64,000 bases of DNA from CALJTV01 sp036821185 (GTDB lineage Bacteria > Chloroflexota > Dehalococcoidia > GIF9 > UBA5629). A program made the position numbers and the translations under genes. Below are positions 6,889-16,460 of the stretch, one piece after another. Location of the stretch: assembly GCA_036821185.1 (NCBI GenBank), contig DAISKD010000003.1:160198-224197 (forward strand), in the 5' to 3' direction. Every line of letters starts with the position of its first letter. The stretch's first letter is position 1. The notes under the pieces are model-generated. The model saw only the letters and a list, made by a program, of their open reading frames with translations, had not been told where the DNA came from and ran no database searches.

Positions 6889-8613
6889 ATGGCAAATAGG
6901 GTGAACAAGCAGAGTGAGGGTGGCAAGCCTTCAGGAGAAGTGTCTCTCGAGCTGGCACGTGACCTGATCGAGAAGATTGGCGTAGGTATATACATCGTCC
7001 AGGAGAGGAGGTTTATCTATGCCAGCCCTACCTTCCTGGCGGTCAGCGGTTACACGTTGGAAGAGCTGGAAGGAAAGCATCCGCTGGACCTAGTGCATCC
7101 GGACGATAGGGAGTTTGTCCGACAGAAGGCTATAGAGAGCCTTAAGGGCAAAGCTTCGGAGCCTTATCAGTACCGGTTCATCAAGAAAAACGGTGAGGTG
7201 GCGTGGATAGTAGAGCAGGTGATCTCTGTGCAGTACCAAGGGAAGCTGGCTACCGTAGGTAGTTTTATGGACATTACCGAATACAAGCGGTTAGATGAAG
7301 AGCTACAACGCTCTGAGGAACGGTACCGTACGATTCTGGACGAGATGAATGAGACCTACTTTGAGATCGACCTGAGCGGTCGTTATACCGTTGTCAACGA
7401 GGCTATTTGTCGGAATACGGGCTTTACCAGGGAGCAGTTAATCGGTGCCAGCTTTAAGTTAACTACGCCTGTGGAGGATGTGGACAAGGTATTCAGGGCT
7501 TTTAATAGGGTGTACCGGACCGGCGAACCAACAAGAGGCTTTCGGAGCAGATATATCAGCACGACAGGCGAGGTAAGGTGGGTGGAGCTATCGGCATTTC
7601 CGATACACAACGAAAGGGGAGAGATAATCGGTTTTCGGGGGGTGGCAGAGGATATCACTGAACGTGTTAAGGCAGAGGAGGAACTGCGGCGGTCAGAGGA
7701 GAGGTACCGCACGCTTCTTGAAGAGATGGACGAAGCGTATTATGAGGTGGACCTGAGAGGCAACTTTACATTTGTCAACGATGCGCTCTGTCGCCTCCTG
7801 GGGTATTCCAAGGAAGAGGCTATCGGGCTCAACTATCGCGCTTATACGCCGCAGGACGACTGGGAGAACATATATCGAGCCTACAACTCGGTATACCGCA
7901 CCGGCACCTCCCTAAGGTGGTACCCGATGACCCAGCTTACAAAGGACGGCAGAAAGATATATGTGGAGAATTCTGTCTTGCCGTTGCGCAATGAAAGTGG
8001 TGAGACCATCGGCTTCAGAGGCATCAGCCGTAATGTCACCGAGCGCAAGATACTTGAGCAAAAGCTGTCTGAGATGGCTACCCATGACCCACTCACCGGA
8101 CTACCCAACCGCGTGTTGCTGGACGACAGATTGAATATGGGGCTGGCTCAGGCACAGCGCAACGGCAGCAGGCTGGCGGTGATGATGCTTGATCTGGACT
8201 GGTTCAAGCGCGTCAACGATACTTACGGGCACGGTGTTGGTGACCAGCTACTTAAGCTTGTGGCCCAGAGACTGGCCAGCAACTTGCGCAAGAGCGATAC
8301 GGTGGGGCGGATGGGTGGTGATGAGTTTGTGCTGTTGCTCCCGCAGATTGGGGCTATAGACGATGCTACTAAAGTAGCTCAAAAAATTCTCGACTCATTT
8401 AACGAACCGTTCGCAATTAACGGCTATAAGCTGAATGTGACTACGAGCATTGGCATCGCTATCTATCCGGAGAGTGGTGACCGGGCTGATTTGTTGCTGA
8501 CCAATGCCGATACTGCTATGTACCATGCTAAGGAGGAGGGGAGGGCAAGGTACAAGCTATATACACCTGACCTGCGCGAAAGCTTTGTAAAGCGACAGAC
8601 GTCCCGCTCATAA
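6889..8613 (+). CDS. triple-PAS diguanylate cyclase
   Basis: A 574-aa cytosolic signalling protein that should make c-di-GMP. Three PAS domains lie at about residues 20-135, 140-265 and 265-390; each is followed by a typical PAC segment (for example GFRGVAEDITER). The C-terminal GGDEF domain starts with HDPLTGLPNR and carries an intact GGDEF active site at residues 476-480 and an RxxD inhibitory site (RKSD, 467-470) five residues earlier, so product feedback inhibition is expected. There are no membrane segments, so the signal is internal. Its stop overlaps the convergent DUF1015 gene by 6 bp. It could supply the c-di-GMP that the two HD-GYP proteins in this window degrade. Confidence 0.93.
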   Translation: MANRVNKQSEGGKPSGEVSLELARDLIEKIGVGIYIVQERRFIYASPTFLAVSGYTLEELEGKHPLDLVHPDDREFVRQKAIESLKGKASEPYQYRFIKKNGEVAWIVEQVISVQYQGKLATVGSFMDITEYKRLDEELQRSEERYRTILDEMNETYFEIDLSGRYTVVNEAICRNTGFTREQLIGASFKLTTPVEDVDKVFRAFNRVYRTGEPTRGFRSRYISTTGEVRWVELSAFPIHNERGEIIGFRGVAEDITERVKAEEELRRSEERYRTLLEEMDEAYYEVDLRGNFTFVNDALCRLLGYSKEEAIGLNYRAYTPQDDWENIYRAYNSVYRTGTSLRWYPMTQLTKDGRKIYVENSVLPLRNESGETIGFRGISRNVTERKILEQKLSEMATHDPLTGLPNRVLLDDRLNMGLAQAQRNGSRLAVMMLDLDWFKRVNDTYGHGVGDQLLKLVAQRLASNLRKSDTVGRMGGDEFVLLLPQIGAIDDATKVAQKILDSFNEPFAINGYKLNVTTSIGIAIYPESGDRADLLLTNADTAMYHAKEEGRARYKLYTPDLRESFVKRQTSRS

Positions 8614-9894
8614 TGTCCCTTCCAGAAGGTTGATGACCAGTCCTGTGGGGAGCTTGGGGTAGAAGTAGGTTGATTTTCCCGGCATCCTATCGTTGGCATC
8701 GGCTACTGCTTTGATGGCGCTGAGCGCGATGGGGTTGAGGATGAAGGCTAGCTGGTAGTCACCCCGGTCTACCATATTTACCGCCGCTTCGGCATTTGGT
8801 GTATAGGCTATTGACACACCGCTCTCGATGGCTGTGAGCTTGTCCAGGACCAGATGTTGCAGGATGTTTACCTCCAGCTTATTGTAGGCGTCGGAATGGT
8901 CCCGTGGCATAAGCGTCTTAACATGCACATCGGGGCGGAGCTTCAGTCCGGTAATAAACCCCTTCTTCAGTCCTACCATCCTGGCTATGGCACCTCTTAT
9001 CTCAGGCATTTTGGTTGCGTTCTCTATGGGGAGTGATTCTATGTCAAACACAGCAGCCAGTTCCTTGGCAAAGCGGTCAATGTCCTCGGTGGAAATGCCT
9101 CTTACCACGCGGTGGACTGGCAGGACCAGCAGTCCTGAGTCGGAGAAAGATACCAGCGTCATCATAACGAAGTTGAAGGCCTCATGTCCGCTGAAATAAG
9201 GGCTATGCTGGCGCTTTTCGGACTGATAAGCCAGTGCTGTCTCGTAGCGGTGGTGTCCATCGGCGATGTAGATGGGCTTTGGTGCCAGGAAATGGCTTAT
9301 CCGCTGGATGAATTCTGGCTCACTGGCTACCCATAGTCTGTGTACTTCACCGTCTGTGGCGAAGTCGAGCGCTGGCTTTCTGCTAGTCTGCACGCTGAGC
9401 AGCTTAGCGATCTTCTGGCCGGGGTCCTCGTAGAGGCCGAAAAGAGGACTGAAGTTGGCATTGCATGCCCGCATCAGGTCCAGGCGGTCGCTTTTGATCC
9501 CGGCGACGGTGTTTTCGTGGGGGAGAACCATCCTTTTTTCCCAGGGCTCCAATCTCACGCAAGCAGTAAATCCGAGGCGGCGTTTCCTGACGCCCTGATA
9601 AGTAAAGGTCTGTTCGTGGATGTATAGTGAGGGTACGTGGTCGGTGACCAGCACGCGGTCTTTTAGCCATTGGTTAAGTGTGGCACTGGCGCGAGTGTGC
9701 CTATTGTCGTTGTCTGAATCGTCAGGCAGTTCCATGGCATGCTCGAGGCGGATGATATTGTATGGGCTCTTCTCGTAGTAGGCTTTTTGCTCATCTTTGG
9801 AGATCACGTCGTAAGGTGGGCAGATGACCGATGCCATATCTTTCACTATTTCTAGGTTGTAGCGCACTCCGCAGAAAGGACAGATCTCAGCCAA
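8608..9894 (-). CDS. DUF1015 family protein
   Basis: A 428-aa conserved bacterial and archaeal family of unproven function, often found near serine or purine genes. Recognisable pieces are VICPPYDVIS near residue 40, YIADGHHRYETALAY in the middle and the HPxH-free C-terminal half typical of the family. The N-terminus has CPFC, which might bind a metal. It is the last gene after purQ-purL, 9 bp after the purL stop. Translation starts at a TTG (9894), supported by a perfect GAGGAGG four bases upstream. Confidence 0.85.
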   Translation of the reverse strand: MAEICPFCGVRYNLEIVKDMASVICPPYDVISKDEQKAYYEKSPYNIIRLEHAMELPDDSDNDNRHTRASATLNQWLKDRVLVTDHVPSLYIHEQTFTYQGVRKRRLGFTACVRLEPWEKRMVLPHENTVAGIKSDRLDLMRACNANFSPLFGLYEDPGQKIAKLLSVQTSRKPALDFATDGEVHRLWVASEPEFIQRISHFLAPKPIYIADGHHRYETALAYQSEKRQHSPYFSGHEAFNFVMMTLVSFSDSGLLVLPVHRVVRGISTEDIDRFAKELAAVFDIESLPIENATKMPEIRGAIARMVGLKKGFITGLKLRPDVHVKTLMPRDHSDAYNKLEVNILQHLVLDKLTAIESGVSIAYTPNAEAAVNMVDRGDYQLAFILNPIALSAIKAVADANDRMPGKSTYFYPKLPTGLVINLLEGTL

Positions 9895-9903
9895 GTTACC
9901 TCC

Positions 9904-12111
9904 TCAGTCGAAGAAATTTGTCAGTCCGTTCCACCAAGCTTTACCCAGCTCCCTGAGCGACAGGTCTACAATGCCTTTGATCGTCAGCCTGCTTCCGCTG
10001 ACCACACCCAGCCTCAGTGCCCCCACCTCCATGCGGTCCGCCAGCTTTTCCAGACGCCAGGCGTGCTCTGGGGATACGGATACAATGATTCTTGATTGTG
10101 CTTCACCGAAAAGGGCAGCGTCCAGTCTACCTTCGAAATCAGGCTCGAAGCTGGTAAAGCCCAGATTGCCGAGCAGGCAACTTTCTGCCAGAGCTACAGC
10201 CAGCCCGCCTTCGGAGCAGTCGTGTGCCGATTTGATTATGCCTCGCCTTATTGCCTCGAGGCAGCAGTTTTGTAGTCGTTTTTCCAGCTTCAAATCGATA
10301 TAAGGGCTGCCCTTTATCATGCCGTGCACCACCTGCAGGTACTCGCTGCCTCCGATACTGGTGTCGATAGCCTGAGTACATCCCAGGAGGTATACGTAGT
10401 CCCCCTCGTGCTTAAAGCCAGCAGTACAGTGCTTTTCCACATCCTCGATAACGCCCACCATGGCTACCACCGGGGTGGGGTATATTGCCCTGCCCCTGGT
10501 CTCGTTGTACAGGCTCACGTTGCCGCTTATTATCGGGACTCTGAGTTCACGGCAGGTGCGCGCCATACCTGCGATACATTCTTTCATCTGGTAGTAGACC
10601 TCGTCCTTTTCCGGGTTGCCAAAATTAAGGCAGTCTGTTATCGCCAGTGGCCTTGCGCCGCTGCAGACCAGGTTCCTGGCAGCCTCAGCCACAGCGATCA
10701 CACCTCCGAGGTAGGGGTTAAGATAGCAATACCTGGCATTACCGTCTGTGGTCAGAGAGAGGGCTTTTTTCGTCCCTTTGATGCGGAGCACTGCGGCGTC
10801 GTTTCCCGGCAGGACCACAGTATTGTTACCCACCTGATGGTCGTACTGGCGGTACACGGAATGTTTGCTGGCGATGTTTGGAGAAGCCAGTAGGGTGAGC
10901 AGTATCCTGTTTGCCTTCCGGGGCGATATGTCAGGGATGGAGTGCAGACTGATGTTCTGCAGTTCATCAATCCAGGGCGGGGCCTTGATGCGGCGCCGGT
11001 ATATGGGGGGTGAGGTAAGCAGCCCGATAGGCACTTCAGCCACCACCTTTTCTCCTTCTCTTACTCTGGCTATACCATCGCCGGTGATTCGGCCGATTAT
11101 GTCAGAGCGCAACTCCCAGCGGTCAAAAAGCGCTTTTACCTGCGCCTCGTACTCCTTCTTCACAATTATCAGCATTCTCTCCTGGGATTCAGATAGCATC
11201 ACTTCATACGGTGTCATGCCCTTCTCCCGTCTGGGCACTTTGAGGACATCGATGTCGATACCCCCGTTCCCTCTGGCGGCCGACTCAACGCAGGCGCTGG
11301 TCAGTCCAGCAGCACCTAGATCTTGCATGCCTACGATCCAGTCAGTTGTGGCGAGTTCGAGGCAAGCCTCGATGAGGAGCTTCTCTAGGAAGGGGTTTCC
11401 CACCTGGACTGCCGACCTTAGCTCGGTGTCCTCGTCGAATGTCCGTGATGCCAAGCCAGAGGCGCCATGTAAGCCATCGCGTCCGGTGTCAGCGCCAACC
11501 AGCATCAGCAGGTTACCCTCTCCGTGTGCCCTTGACCTTACCAAGTTTTCTCTTCTGGCGATGCCGAGGCAAAAGGCGTTGACCAGCGGGTTATCCGAGT
11601 AGCAATCGGCGGAGAAGATTTCACCGCCCACATTTGGTATTCCGAGGCAGTTACCGTAGGCAGCGATGCCACCTACCACGCCGTGGAAGAGGTAGCGGTT
11701 GCGGGGATTGGAGAGGGGGCCGAAGCGCAGCGAGTTCATCAGGGCAATGGGACGGGCGCCCATGGTGAAGATGTCCCTTACAATGCCGCCCACACCGGTG
11801 GCTGCGCCCTGGAAAGGCTCGATAGCCGAAGGGTGGTTATGTGACTCTATCTTCATGACTATCACCAGACCATCGCCTATATCGACAACGCCGGCATTTT
11901 CCTCGCCCGGTGCGACGAGTACACGTCTGGCGCGGGAGAAGAACTGCTTGAGGAGCGCTTTTGAGTGCTTGTAGCCACAGTGTTCGCTCCAGAGGGCACC
12001 GAACATACCCAGCTCCACCTCATTGGGTTCTCTGCCAAGTCTTTTCACGATGAGCTGGTATTCCTTTTCGCTTAAGGCGATGCTATCGAGCGTTTCCTTG
12101 GATACTGGCAA
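9904..12111 (-). CDS. purL: phosphoribosylformylglycinamidine synthase subunit PurL
   Basis: A 735-aa small-type PurL, which uses ATP and ammonia to convert FGAR to FGAM in purine synthesis. Seen: EHCGYKHSK near residue 55, the IESHNHPSAIEPFQGAATGVGGI substrate/metal loop in two parts, and two AIR-synthase-related halves (second half with SAHDCSEGGLAVALAES). The size is that of the Bacillus type, which works as a complex with PurQ and the small PurS. The start overlaps the end of purQ by 29 bp. No purS lies next to the pair in this window. Confidence 0.96.
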   Translation of the reverse strand: MPVSKETLDSIALSEKEYQLIVKRLGREPNEVELGMFGALWSEHCGYKHSKALLKQFFSRARRVLVAPGEENAGVVDIGDGLVIVMKIESHNHPSAIEPFQGAATGVGGIVRDIFTMGARPIALMNSLRFGPLSNPRNRYLFHGVVGGIAAYGNCLGIPNVGGEIFSADCYSDNPLVNAFCLGIARRENLVRSRAHGEGNLLMLVGADTGRDGLHGASGLASRTFDEDTELRSAVQVGNPFLEKLLIEACLELATTDWIVGMQDLGAAGLTSACVESAARGNGGIDIDVLKVPRREKGMTPYEVMLSESQERMLIIVKKEYEAQVKALFDRWELRSDIIGRITGDGIARVREGEKVVAEVPIGLLTSPPIYRRRIKAPPWIDELQNISLHSIPDISPRKANRILLTLLASPNIASKHSVYRQYDHQVGNNTVVLPGNDAAVLRIKGTKKALSLTTDGNARYCYLNPYLGGVIAVAEAARNLVCSGARPLAITDCLNFGNPEKDEVYYQMKECIAGMARTCRELRVPIISGNVSLYNETRGRAIYPTPVVAMVGVIEDVEKHCTAGFKHEGDYVYLLGCTQAIDTSIGGSEYLQVVHGMIKGSPYIDLKLEKRLQNCCLEAIRRGIIKSAHDCSEGGLAVALAESCLLGNLGFTSFEPDFEGRLDAALFGEAQSRIIVSVSPEHAWRLEKLADRMEVGALRLGVVSGSRLTIKGIVDLSLRELGKAWWNGLTNFFD

Positions 12112-12784
12112 TTATGGACTCCCAGATAATATTGCCGTCGCTGCTGCCGAGCAGTGGCTCGCAGGCGCGCTCAGGATGTGGCATCATCCCCAGCACATTC
12201 TTCTGCCTGTTGGTGATCCCGGCGATGTTGTTTAGGGAGCCGTTAGGGTTGCTTGCCGGAGTCACTTTACCGTTAGGGGTTGCATAGCGGAAGACGATCT
12301 GCTTGTTGGCCTCAAGGTCTTTTAATGTGGCTTCGTCGGCGTAGTACCTGCCGTCGTAGTGGGAGATCGGGATCTTAAGCACCTGACCTTTCTGGAGCGA
12401 TGAAGTGAACGGAGTGAGCTCATTTTCTACGCGGAGATGGGTCCATTGGCAGCGATACTCGAGATGGTCGTTGCGCAGCAGGGCCCCAGGCAATAGCCCT
12501 GATTCACAGAGGATTTGGAATCCGTTGCAGATACCGATAACCGCTTTGCCCCGGAAGGCGAATTCCTCAACTGCAGCCATAACTGGCGAAAAACGGGCGA
12601 TGGCCCCAGGCCTCAGGTAGTCCCCATATGAGAAACCCCCCGGTAGCACGATGCAGTCATACTGCGAAAGGTCGGTCTCCTTATGCCAGACGTAGCTGAC
12701 GTCCTGGCCTAAAATATCCTTGATGGCGTAATAGCAGTCTCTATCGCTCCACGTGCCGGGAAAAACAACTATGCCGAATCTCAT
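12083..12784 (-). CDS. purQ: phosphoribosylformylglycinamidine synthase subunit PurQ
   Basis: A class I glutamine amidotransferase of 233 aa that supplies ammonia to PurL. The nucleophile is in VIGICNGFQIL, and the late HPE of the triad is in MMPHPERACEPL. I chose the ATG at 12784 because MRFGIVVFPGTWSD is the family N-terminus; the frame stays open 21 codons further upstream to 12847 with no family similarity. Overlaps purL by 29 bp. Confidence 0.95.
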   Translation of the reverse strand: MRFGIVVFPGTWSDRDCYYAIKDILGQDVSYVWHKETDLSQYDCIVLPGGFSYGDYLRPGAIARFSPVMAAVEEFAFRGKAVIGICNGFQILCESGLLPGALLRNDHLEYRCQWTHLRVENELTPFTSSLQKGQVLKIPISHYDGRYYADEATLKDLEANKQIVFRYATPNGKVTPASNPNGSLNNIAGITNRQKNVLGMMPHPERACEPLLGSSDGNIIWESIIASIQGNAR

Positions 12785-12853
12785 TTGCGTTCTACCATGG
12801 TGTGGAGGGCGATATTGCTCGGGCCTGGCATGGGTTAGCGATGTCACTACTGC

Positions 12854-13306
12854 CTACACCGTTCCCAGCAGTTCAGAGACAATGTTGCTGATTTCCTCTC
12901 CTGATGCCTTTCCTCTGAGCTGGGGCATTAGCTGTGACATGACCCTGCCCTTATCTTTGGGCCCTTTGGCGCCCAGTTCCTGTATTACCTGGCGGGCTAT
13001 CTTTATGATTTCATCGCGGCTCATGGGCTCGGGCAAATACCCGAGTATTATATCCAGCTCTGCCTTTTCCTTACTTACCAGGTCCTGGCGGTTCCCCTTC
13101 TGGAACGCCTCTATACTCTCGCGACGCATCTTAGCTTCTTTTTCGAGGACGGCGATGATGCCGGGGTCGTCTAGGGCCTTCTGCTTGGCGATTTCAGCGT
13201 TTCTGACGGCGGCCATCAATGAGCGGAGCACGGTTGATTTGAAGTTGTCCCGGTTCCTGATCGCTTGTTCTAAGTCAGCTTTGATTTTCTGGCTCAGAGA
13301 AGACAT
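12854..13306 (-). CDS. yqeY: GatB/YqeY domain protein
   Basis: A 150-aa stand-alone YqeY domain, related to the tRNA-binding tail of GatB. N-terminal SLSQKIKADLEQAIRNRD and the closing GKASGEEISNIVSELL are characteristic. It follows rpsU by 6 bp, the usual rpsU-yqeY pairing in many bacteria, so the two are co-transcribed. The molecular role is not settled for the family. Confidence 0.92.
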   Translation of the reverse strand: MSSLSQKIKADLEQAIRNRDNFKSTVLRSLMAAVRNAEIAKQKALDDPGIIAVLEKEAKMRRESIEAFQKGNRQDLVSKEKAELDIILGYLPEPMSRDEIIKIARQVIQELGAKGPKDKGRVMSQLMPQLRGKASGEEISNIVSELLGTV

Positions 13307-13312
13307 CTTGTC

Positions 13313-13501
13313 TTATTTGGTGCTGCTTCTGCTGCTTTTGCGCCGCTTTGCTGCCTCTTTTCGCTTCCGCTTCACACTGGGTTTTTCGTAGAAGCTACGC
13401 CGCCGCACCTCACTGATTATCCCCTGTTGCTGTACTTTTTTGGTGAACCGTCTCAAAAGACTTTCGAAACTCTCTCCAGGTTCAAGTTTTACCTCGGGCA
13501 C
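13313..13501 (-). CDS. rpsU: 30S ribosomal protein S21
   Basis: A 62-aa S21: PGESFESLLRRFTKKVQQQGI then a basic, Arg/Lys-rich tail. It starts with GTG at 13501, with GAAGGAAG upstream as ribosome site. First gene of the rpsU-yqeY(-purQ-purL-DUF1015) group, behind a near-consensus promoter. Confidence 0.95.
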   Translation of the reverse strand: MPEVKLEPGESFESLLRRFTKKVQQQGIISEVRRRSFYEKPSVKRKRKEAAKRRKSSRSSTK

Positions 13502-13575
13502 GCTCGATCACTTCCTTCTTGGTTTAATTTAAATAAGAATACCACCCTTAATGGAGGACAAGTCAACGGAGACTC

Positions 13576-13604
13576 ATTTTATCCTTTCCCCCCAATCCTG
13601 TCAA
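13576..13604 (-). promoter_or_regulatory. sigma-70 promoter of rpsU
   Basis: On the minus strand, TTGACA (13599-13604) and TAAAAT (13576-13581) are 17 bp apart. One mismatch in total. It gives a leader of about 65 nt before the rpsU GTG, fitting a strongly expressed ribosomal protein gene. Confidence 0.8.
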
Positions 13605-13734
13605 GTATGCGTGCTCGTCCGCTGGATGGTGACACTTTAGTGTTAAGTCCTGAGACAAAGCGAGCATAACAAGCCATTTGCGGCGCTGCTGGTGCCGCTC
13701 AGTGTTTAACTTTAGCGAGCTCCGGCTTGTCCGA

Positions 13735-15309
13735 CTATAGTCTTACCAGCTTGGCGGTGTGGACGTCGGGAAGTGCCAGGATTTGCTGTATGTGCTCTTC
13801 GGAGAGCGCCTCATCCAGGGCAAGGATCATCAGAGCTTTGCCCCTGGGCTGGAGCCGAGCGAGCTGCATGGAGCTGATGTTTATGTCTGCCTTCCCGGTT
13901 ATGGTGCCTACGGCGCCTATAAGGCCAGGGCGGTCTCGGTGGTCGCTGAAAAGGAAATAACCCCCGGTGGGGACAATGTCTGGCCAGAAGTCGTTTACGC
14001 GCACGATGTGTGTCTCGCCCCGCATAACTGTGCCGGCAACGATTGTTTTTCCAGCTTCGGTAACCACTTCTAGGGTGATCAAGCTGGAATAGTTTTCGCA
14101 GGTGCTTTCTTTCTGTTCTAGCACTTTTATTCCCCGTTGACTGGCAAGGATGTTGGCGTTGACCAGGTTGACCCTTTCTTCGCTTATACCTTCAAGCAAG
14201 CCACCGATGGCTGCTGCTCTCACCGCAGCAGTGTCGTAGTTAGCTATTTCCCCGTTGTACTTAATATGGACACTCTTTATTTGCCCTTCCATGAGCTGTC
14301 TAGCTAGACTTCCCAGCGTGGAAGCCACTTGCATGAAGGGGGAAAGCACTGCGAAAAGTTCGGCAGGTATTTGTGGCGCGTTCACCGCGTATTTTGCTGG
14401 CTGGCAATTTAGTACGGCGATTACCTGTTCGGCCACTTCCAAAGCGATGCTTTCTTGTGCTTCTGTAGTGGAGGCGCCGAGGTGAGGGGTGACGATGATG
14501 TTTTCACAGCGAAAGAGCGGGCTCTCGGTGATAGGCTCTTTGGAGAAGACATCCAGAGCGGCGCCAGCTATTTTGCCAGATTCGACAGCGCGGTGCAGGG
14601 CTTCCTCGTCGATAAGACCACCGCGGGCACAATTGATGATGCGTGCTGTGGGCTTCATTTTCGAGAGCTCTCGAGCACCGATGAGTCCTTTCGTCTTTGG
14701 GGTTAAAGGCAGGTGGAGCGTAATGAAATCAGACTCTTGTAGTAGCTGTTCTAGAGGGACGAGCTCGACACCGAGGTTGCGCGCATAGTCCGACGAGACT
14801 AGAGGGTCGTGGCCGATAAGGCGCATTTTGAATGCTTGAGCGCGTCTGGCGACCTCCGAACCGACGTTTCCCAAGCCAATGATGCCCAGTGTTTTGTTTT
14901 TCAGCTCGGTGCCCACGAACTGAGTTCGTTGCCATACTCCTGATTTCAGCTTGTTGTTGGCCTGCGGTATGTGTCGGGCTAGTGCCAACATCAGTGCCAT
15001 GGTGTGTTCAGCGGCGGCGATAGTGTTTCCGGTAGGGGCATTTACCACAACGATACCTCGTCTTGTAGCTGCCTCGACGTCGATGTTGTCCAAGCCGACA
15101 CCGGCGCGGGCGATTACTTGGAGATTATTTCCAGCTTCGATGATGTCAGCGGTGACCCTTGTCTCGCTGCGCACTATTAGGGCATGGTAGTCCCCGATGA
15201 TGCTCTGTAGCTCCTCGGGTTTTATGCCCAGCCTGACATCCACTTCTACTCGAGACCTGAGGACCTCGATTCCTGCTTCTGCCAAGGGGTCAGTGATAAG
15301 AACCTTCAT
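13735..15309 (-). CDS. serA: D-3-phosphoglycerate dehydrogenase
   Basis: A 524-aa long-form SerA, first step of serine synthesis (3-phosphoglycerate to phosphohydroxypyruvate, NAD-linked). Order: catalytic N-terminal part, Rossmann domain with GLGNVGSEVARRA at about 145-160, active-site region TPHLGASTTEAQ, an allosteric substrate-binding intervening domain, and a C-terminal ACT domain (ending in ALPDVHTAKLVRL) for serine feedback. It is the distal gene of the aroH-aroF-ribF-tyrS-aminotransferase-serA run and follows the aminotransferase by 38 bp. Confidence 0.97.
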   Translation of the reverse strand: MKVLITDPLAEAGIEVLRSRVEVDVRLGIKPEELQSIIGDYHALIVRSETRVTADIIEAGNNLQVIARAGVGLDNIDVEAATRRGIVVVNAPTGNTIAAAEHTMALMLALARHIPQANNKLKSGVWQRTQFVGTELKNKTLGIIGLGNVGSEVARRAQAFKMRLIGHDPLVSSDYARNLGVELVPLEQLLQESDFITLHLPLTPKTKGLIGARELSKMKPTARIINCARGGLIDEEALHRAVESGKIAGAALDVFSKEPITESPLFRCENIIVTPHLGASTTEAQESIALEVAEQVIAVLNCQPAKYAVNAPQIPAELFAVLSPFMQVASTLGSLARQLMEGQIKSVHIKYNGEIANYDTAAVRAAAIGGLLEGISEERVNLVNANILASQRGIKVLEQKESTCENYSSLITLEVVTEAGKTIVAGTVMRGETHIVRVNDFWPDIVPTGGYFLFSDHRDRPGLIGAVGTITGKADINISSMQLARLQPRGKALMILALDEALSEEHIQQILALPDVHTAKLVRL

Positions 15310-15347
15310 AACAGTTTCCTTATACCAGCTATCACATACTTATTCAA

Positions 15348-16427
15348 CTATGCACTTGCTTTGGGGAGAGCTTTGGATATTGCCTTGAGCACCTCTTTCA
15401 TATCCTTTTCCTGTACCCAGCCGAGATGGCCGATGCGGAAAATCTTTCCGGAAAGGTTGCCCTGACCACCGGAAAGCTCGACCTGGTATTCATTCCTGAG
15501 TACCTGTAGGAATTTTGATACGGTAAGTTTCTCCGGGGCCTTGACCGCAGTCACCGTGTTGGAAGCGTATCTTTCCTCTGGGAAAAGGGACAATCCCAAA
15601 GATTTCACACCCTGACGGGTGAAATTGGCGATTCGGGCATGGCGGGCGATGACACTGTTCAAGCCTTCAGCGAGCAACATATCGAGGGCGACGGTTAAGC
15701 CGAAGAAGGTGGAGACGCATGGCGTCCACGGCGTTTGTCCCCTTTCCAGGTAGCTCTTAGCTTTGGTGAAGTCCCAGTAATATCTGGGCATTTTGGCTTT
15801 TGCGTGTGCCTGCCAGGCTTTTTCGCTCACGCTGACCATTGCCAGCCCCGGGGGAACCATCCAGCCTTTCTGTGAAGCAGTGACCACCACGTCACACTGC
15901 CATTCGTCCACCGGCAGTTCAATGGAGCCGAGGCTACTGATGGCATCAACGAGGACGAGCTTGTCATACTCCTTGGCTATAGCACTTATGGTCTTGAGGT
16001 CATTGGTGATGCCGGTGGATGTCTCGTTATGGGTCACCAGCACCGCCTTTATGCTGGCATCTTCTTTAAGGGCCTTGCGGACGGCATCGGGGTCGACCGG
16101 CTTGCCCCATTCAAAGTTTAGCCTCTTTACCTCGGCACCGTAGCACTCCGGGATTTCGGCAAAGCGGTCGCCGAAGAAGCCACAGGAAAGCGCCAGCACC
16201 TTGTCGCCCGGAGAAAGGGTATTGATCACGGCAGCCTCCATGCCGCCGGTGCCCGAACCGGTGAGGATGAAGATATCGTTTTTGGTCTGGAACAGCTTTT
16301 TGAGCTTCTCGGTGACGTCGCGAATGATCTGGGCAAATTTGTCACCTCGATGGTCTATCATCTGGCTACCCACGGCTTTCAGGACCTGTGGTGGGCATGG
16401 GGTTGGTCCGGGTATCCTTAATTGCAT
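15348..16427 (-). CDS. class V aminotransferase (serine-pyruvate/phosphoserine type)
   Basis: A 359-aa PLP enzyme of the alanine-glyoxylate / serine-pyruvate aminotransferase group. N-terminal IPGPTPCPPQVL, GTGGMEAAVINTL, VDAISSLGSIEL and the PLP-binding lysine in TASQKGWMVPPG are visible. Next to serA it most likely performs the phosphoserine (or serine) transamination, as proposed in organisms lacking a canonical SerC; this is inference from context. GGAGG lies 11 bases before the ATG. Confidence 0.9.
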   Translation of the reverse strand: MQLRIPGPTPCPPQVLKAVGSQMIDHRGDKFAQIIRDVTEKLKKLFQTKNDIFILTGSGTGGMEAAVINTLSPGDKVLALSCGFFGDRFAEIPECYGAEVKRLNFEWGKPVDPDAVRKALKEDASIKAVLVTHNETSTGITNDLKTISAIAKEYDKLVLVDAISSLGSIELPVDEWQCDVVVTASQKGWMVPPGLAMVSVSEKAWQAHAKAKMPRYYWDFTKAKSYLERGQTPWTPCVSTFFGLTVALDMLLAEGLNSVIARHARIANFTRQGVKSLGLSLFPEERYASNTVTAVKAPEKLTVSKFLQVLRNEYQVELSGGQGNLSGKIFRIGHLGWVQEKDMKEVLKAISKALPKASA

Positions 16428-16460
16428 TGTTCCAAGTCCTCCTTTGTAGTTTTTTATTTT

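Noticed and set aside
10865..11602. 245-aa frame opposite purL
   Set aside because: Antisense to a strongly conserved enzyme; composition (Ser/Arg/Pro-rich) is that of a shadow frame.
12753..13391. 212-aa plus-strand frame across purQ, yqeY and rpsU
   Set aside because: Crosses three real genes on the opposite strand; Leu/Ser/Arg-rich shadow.
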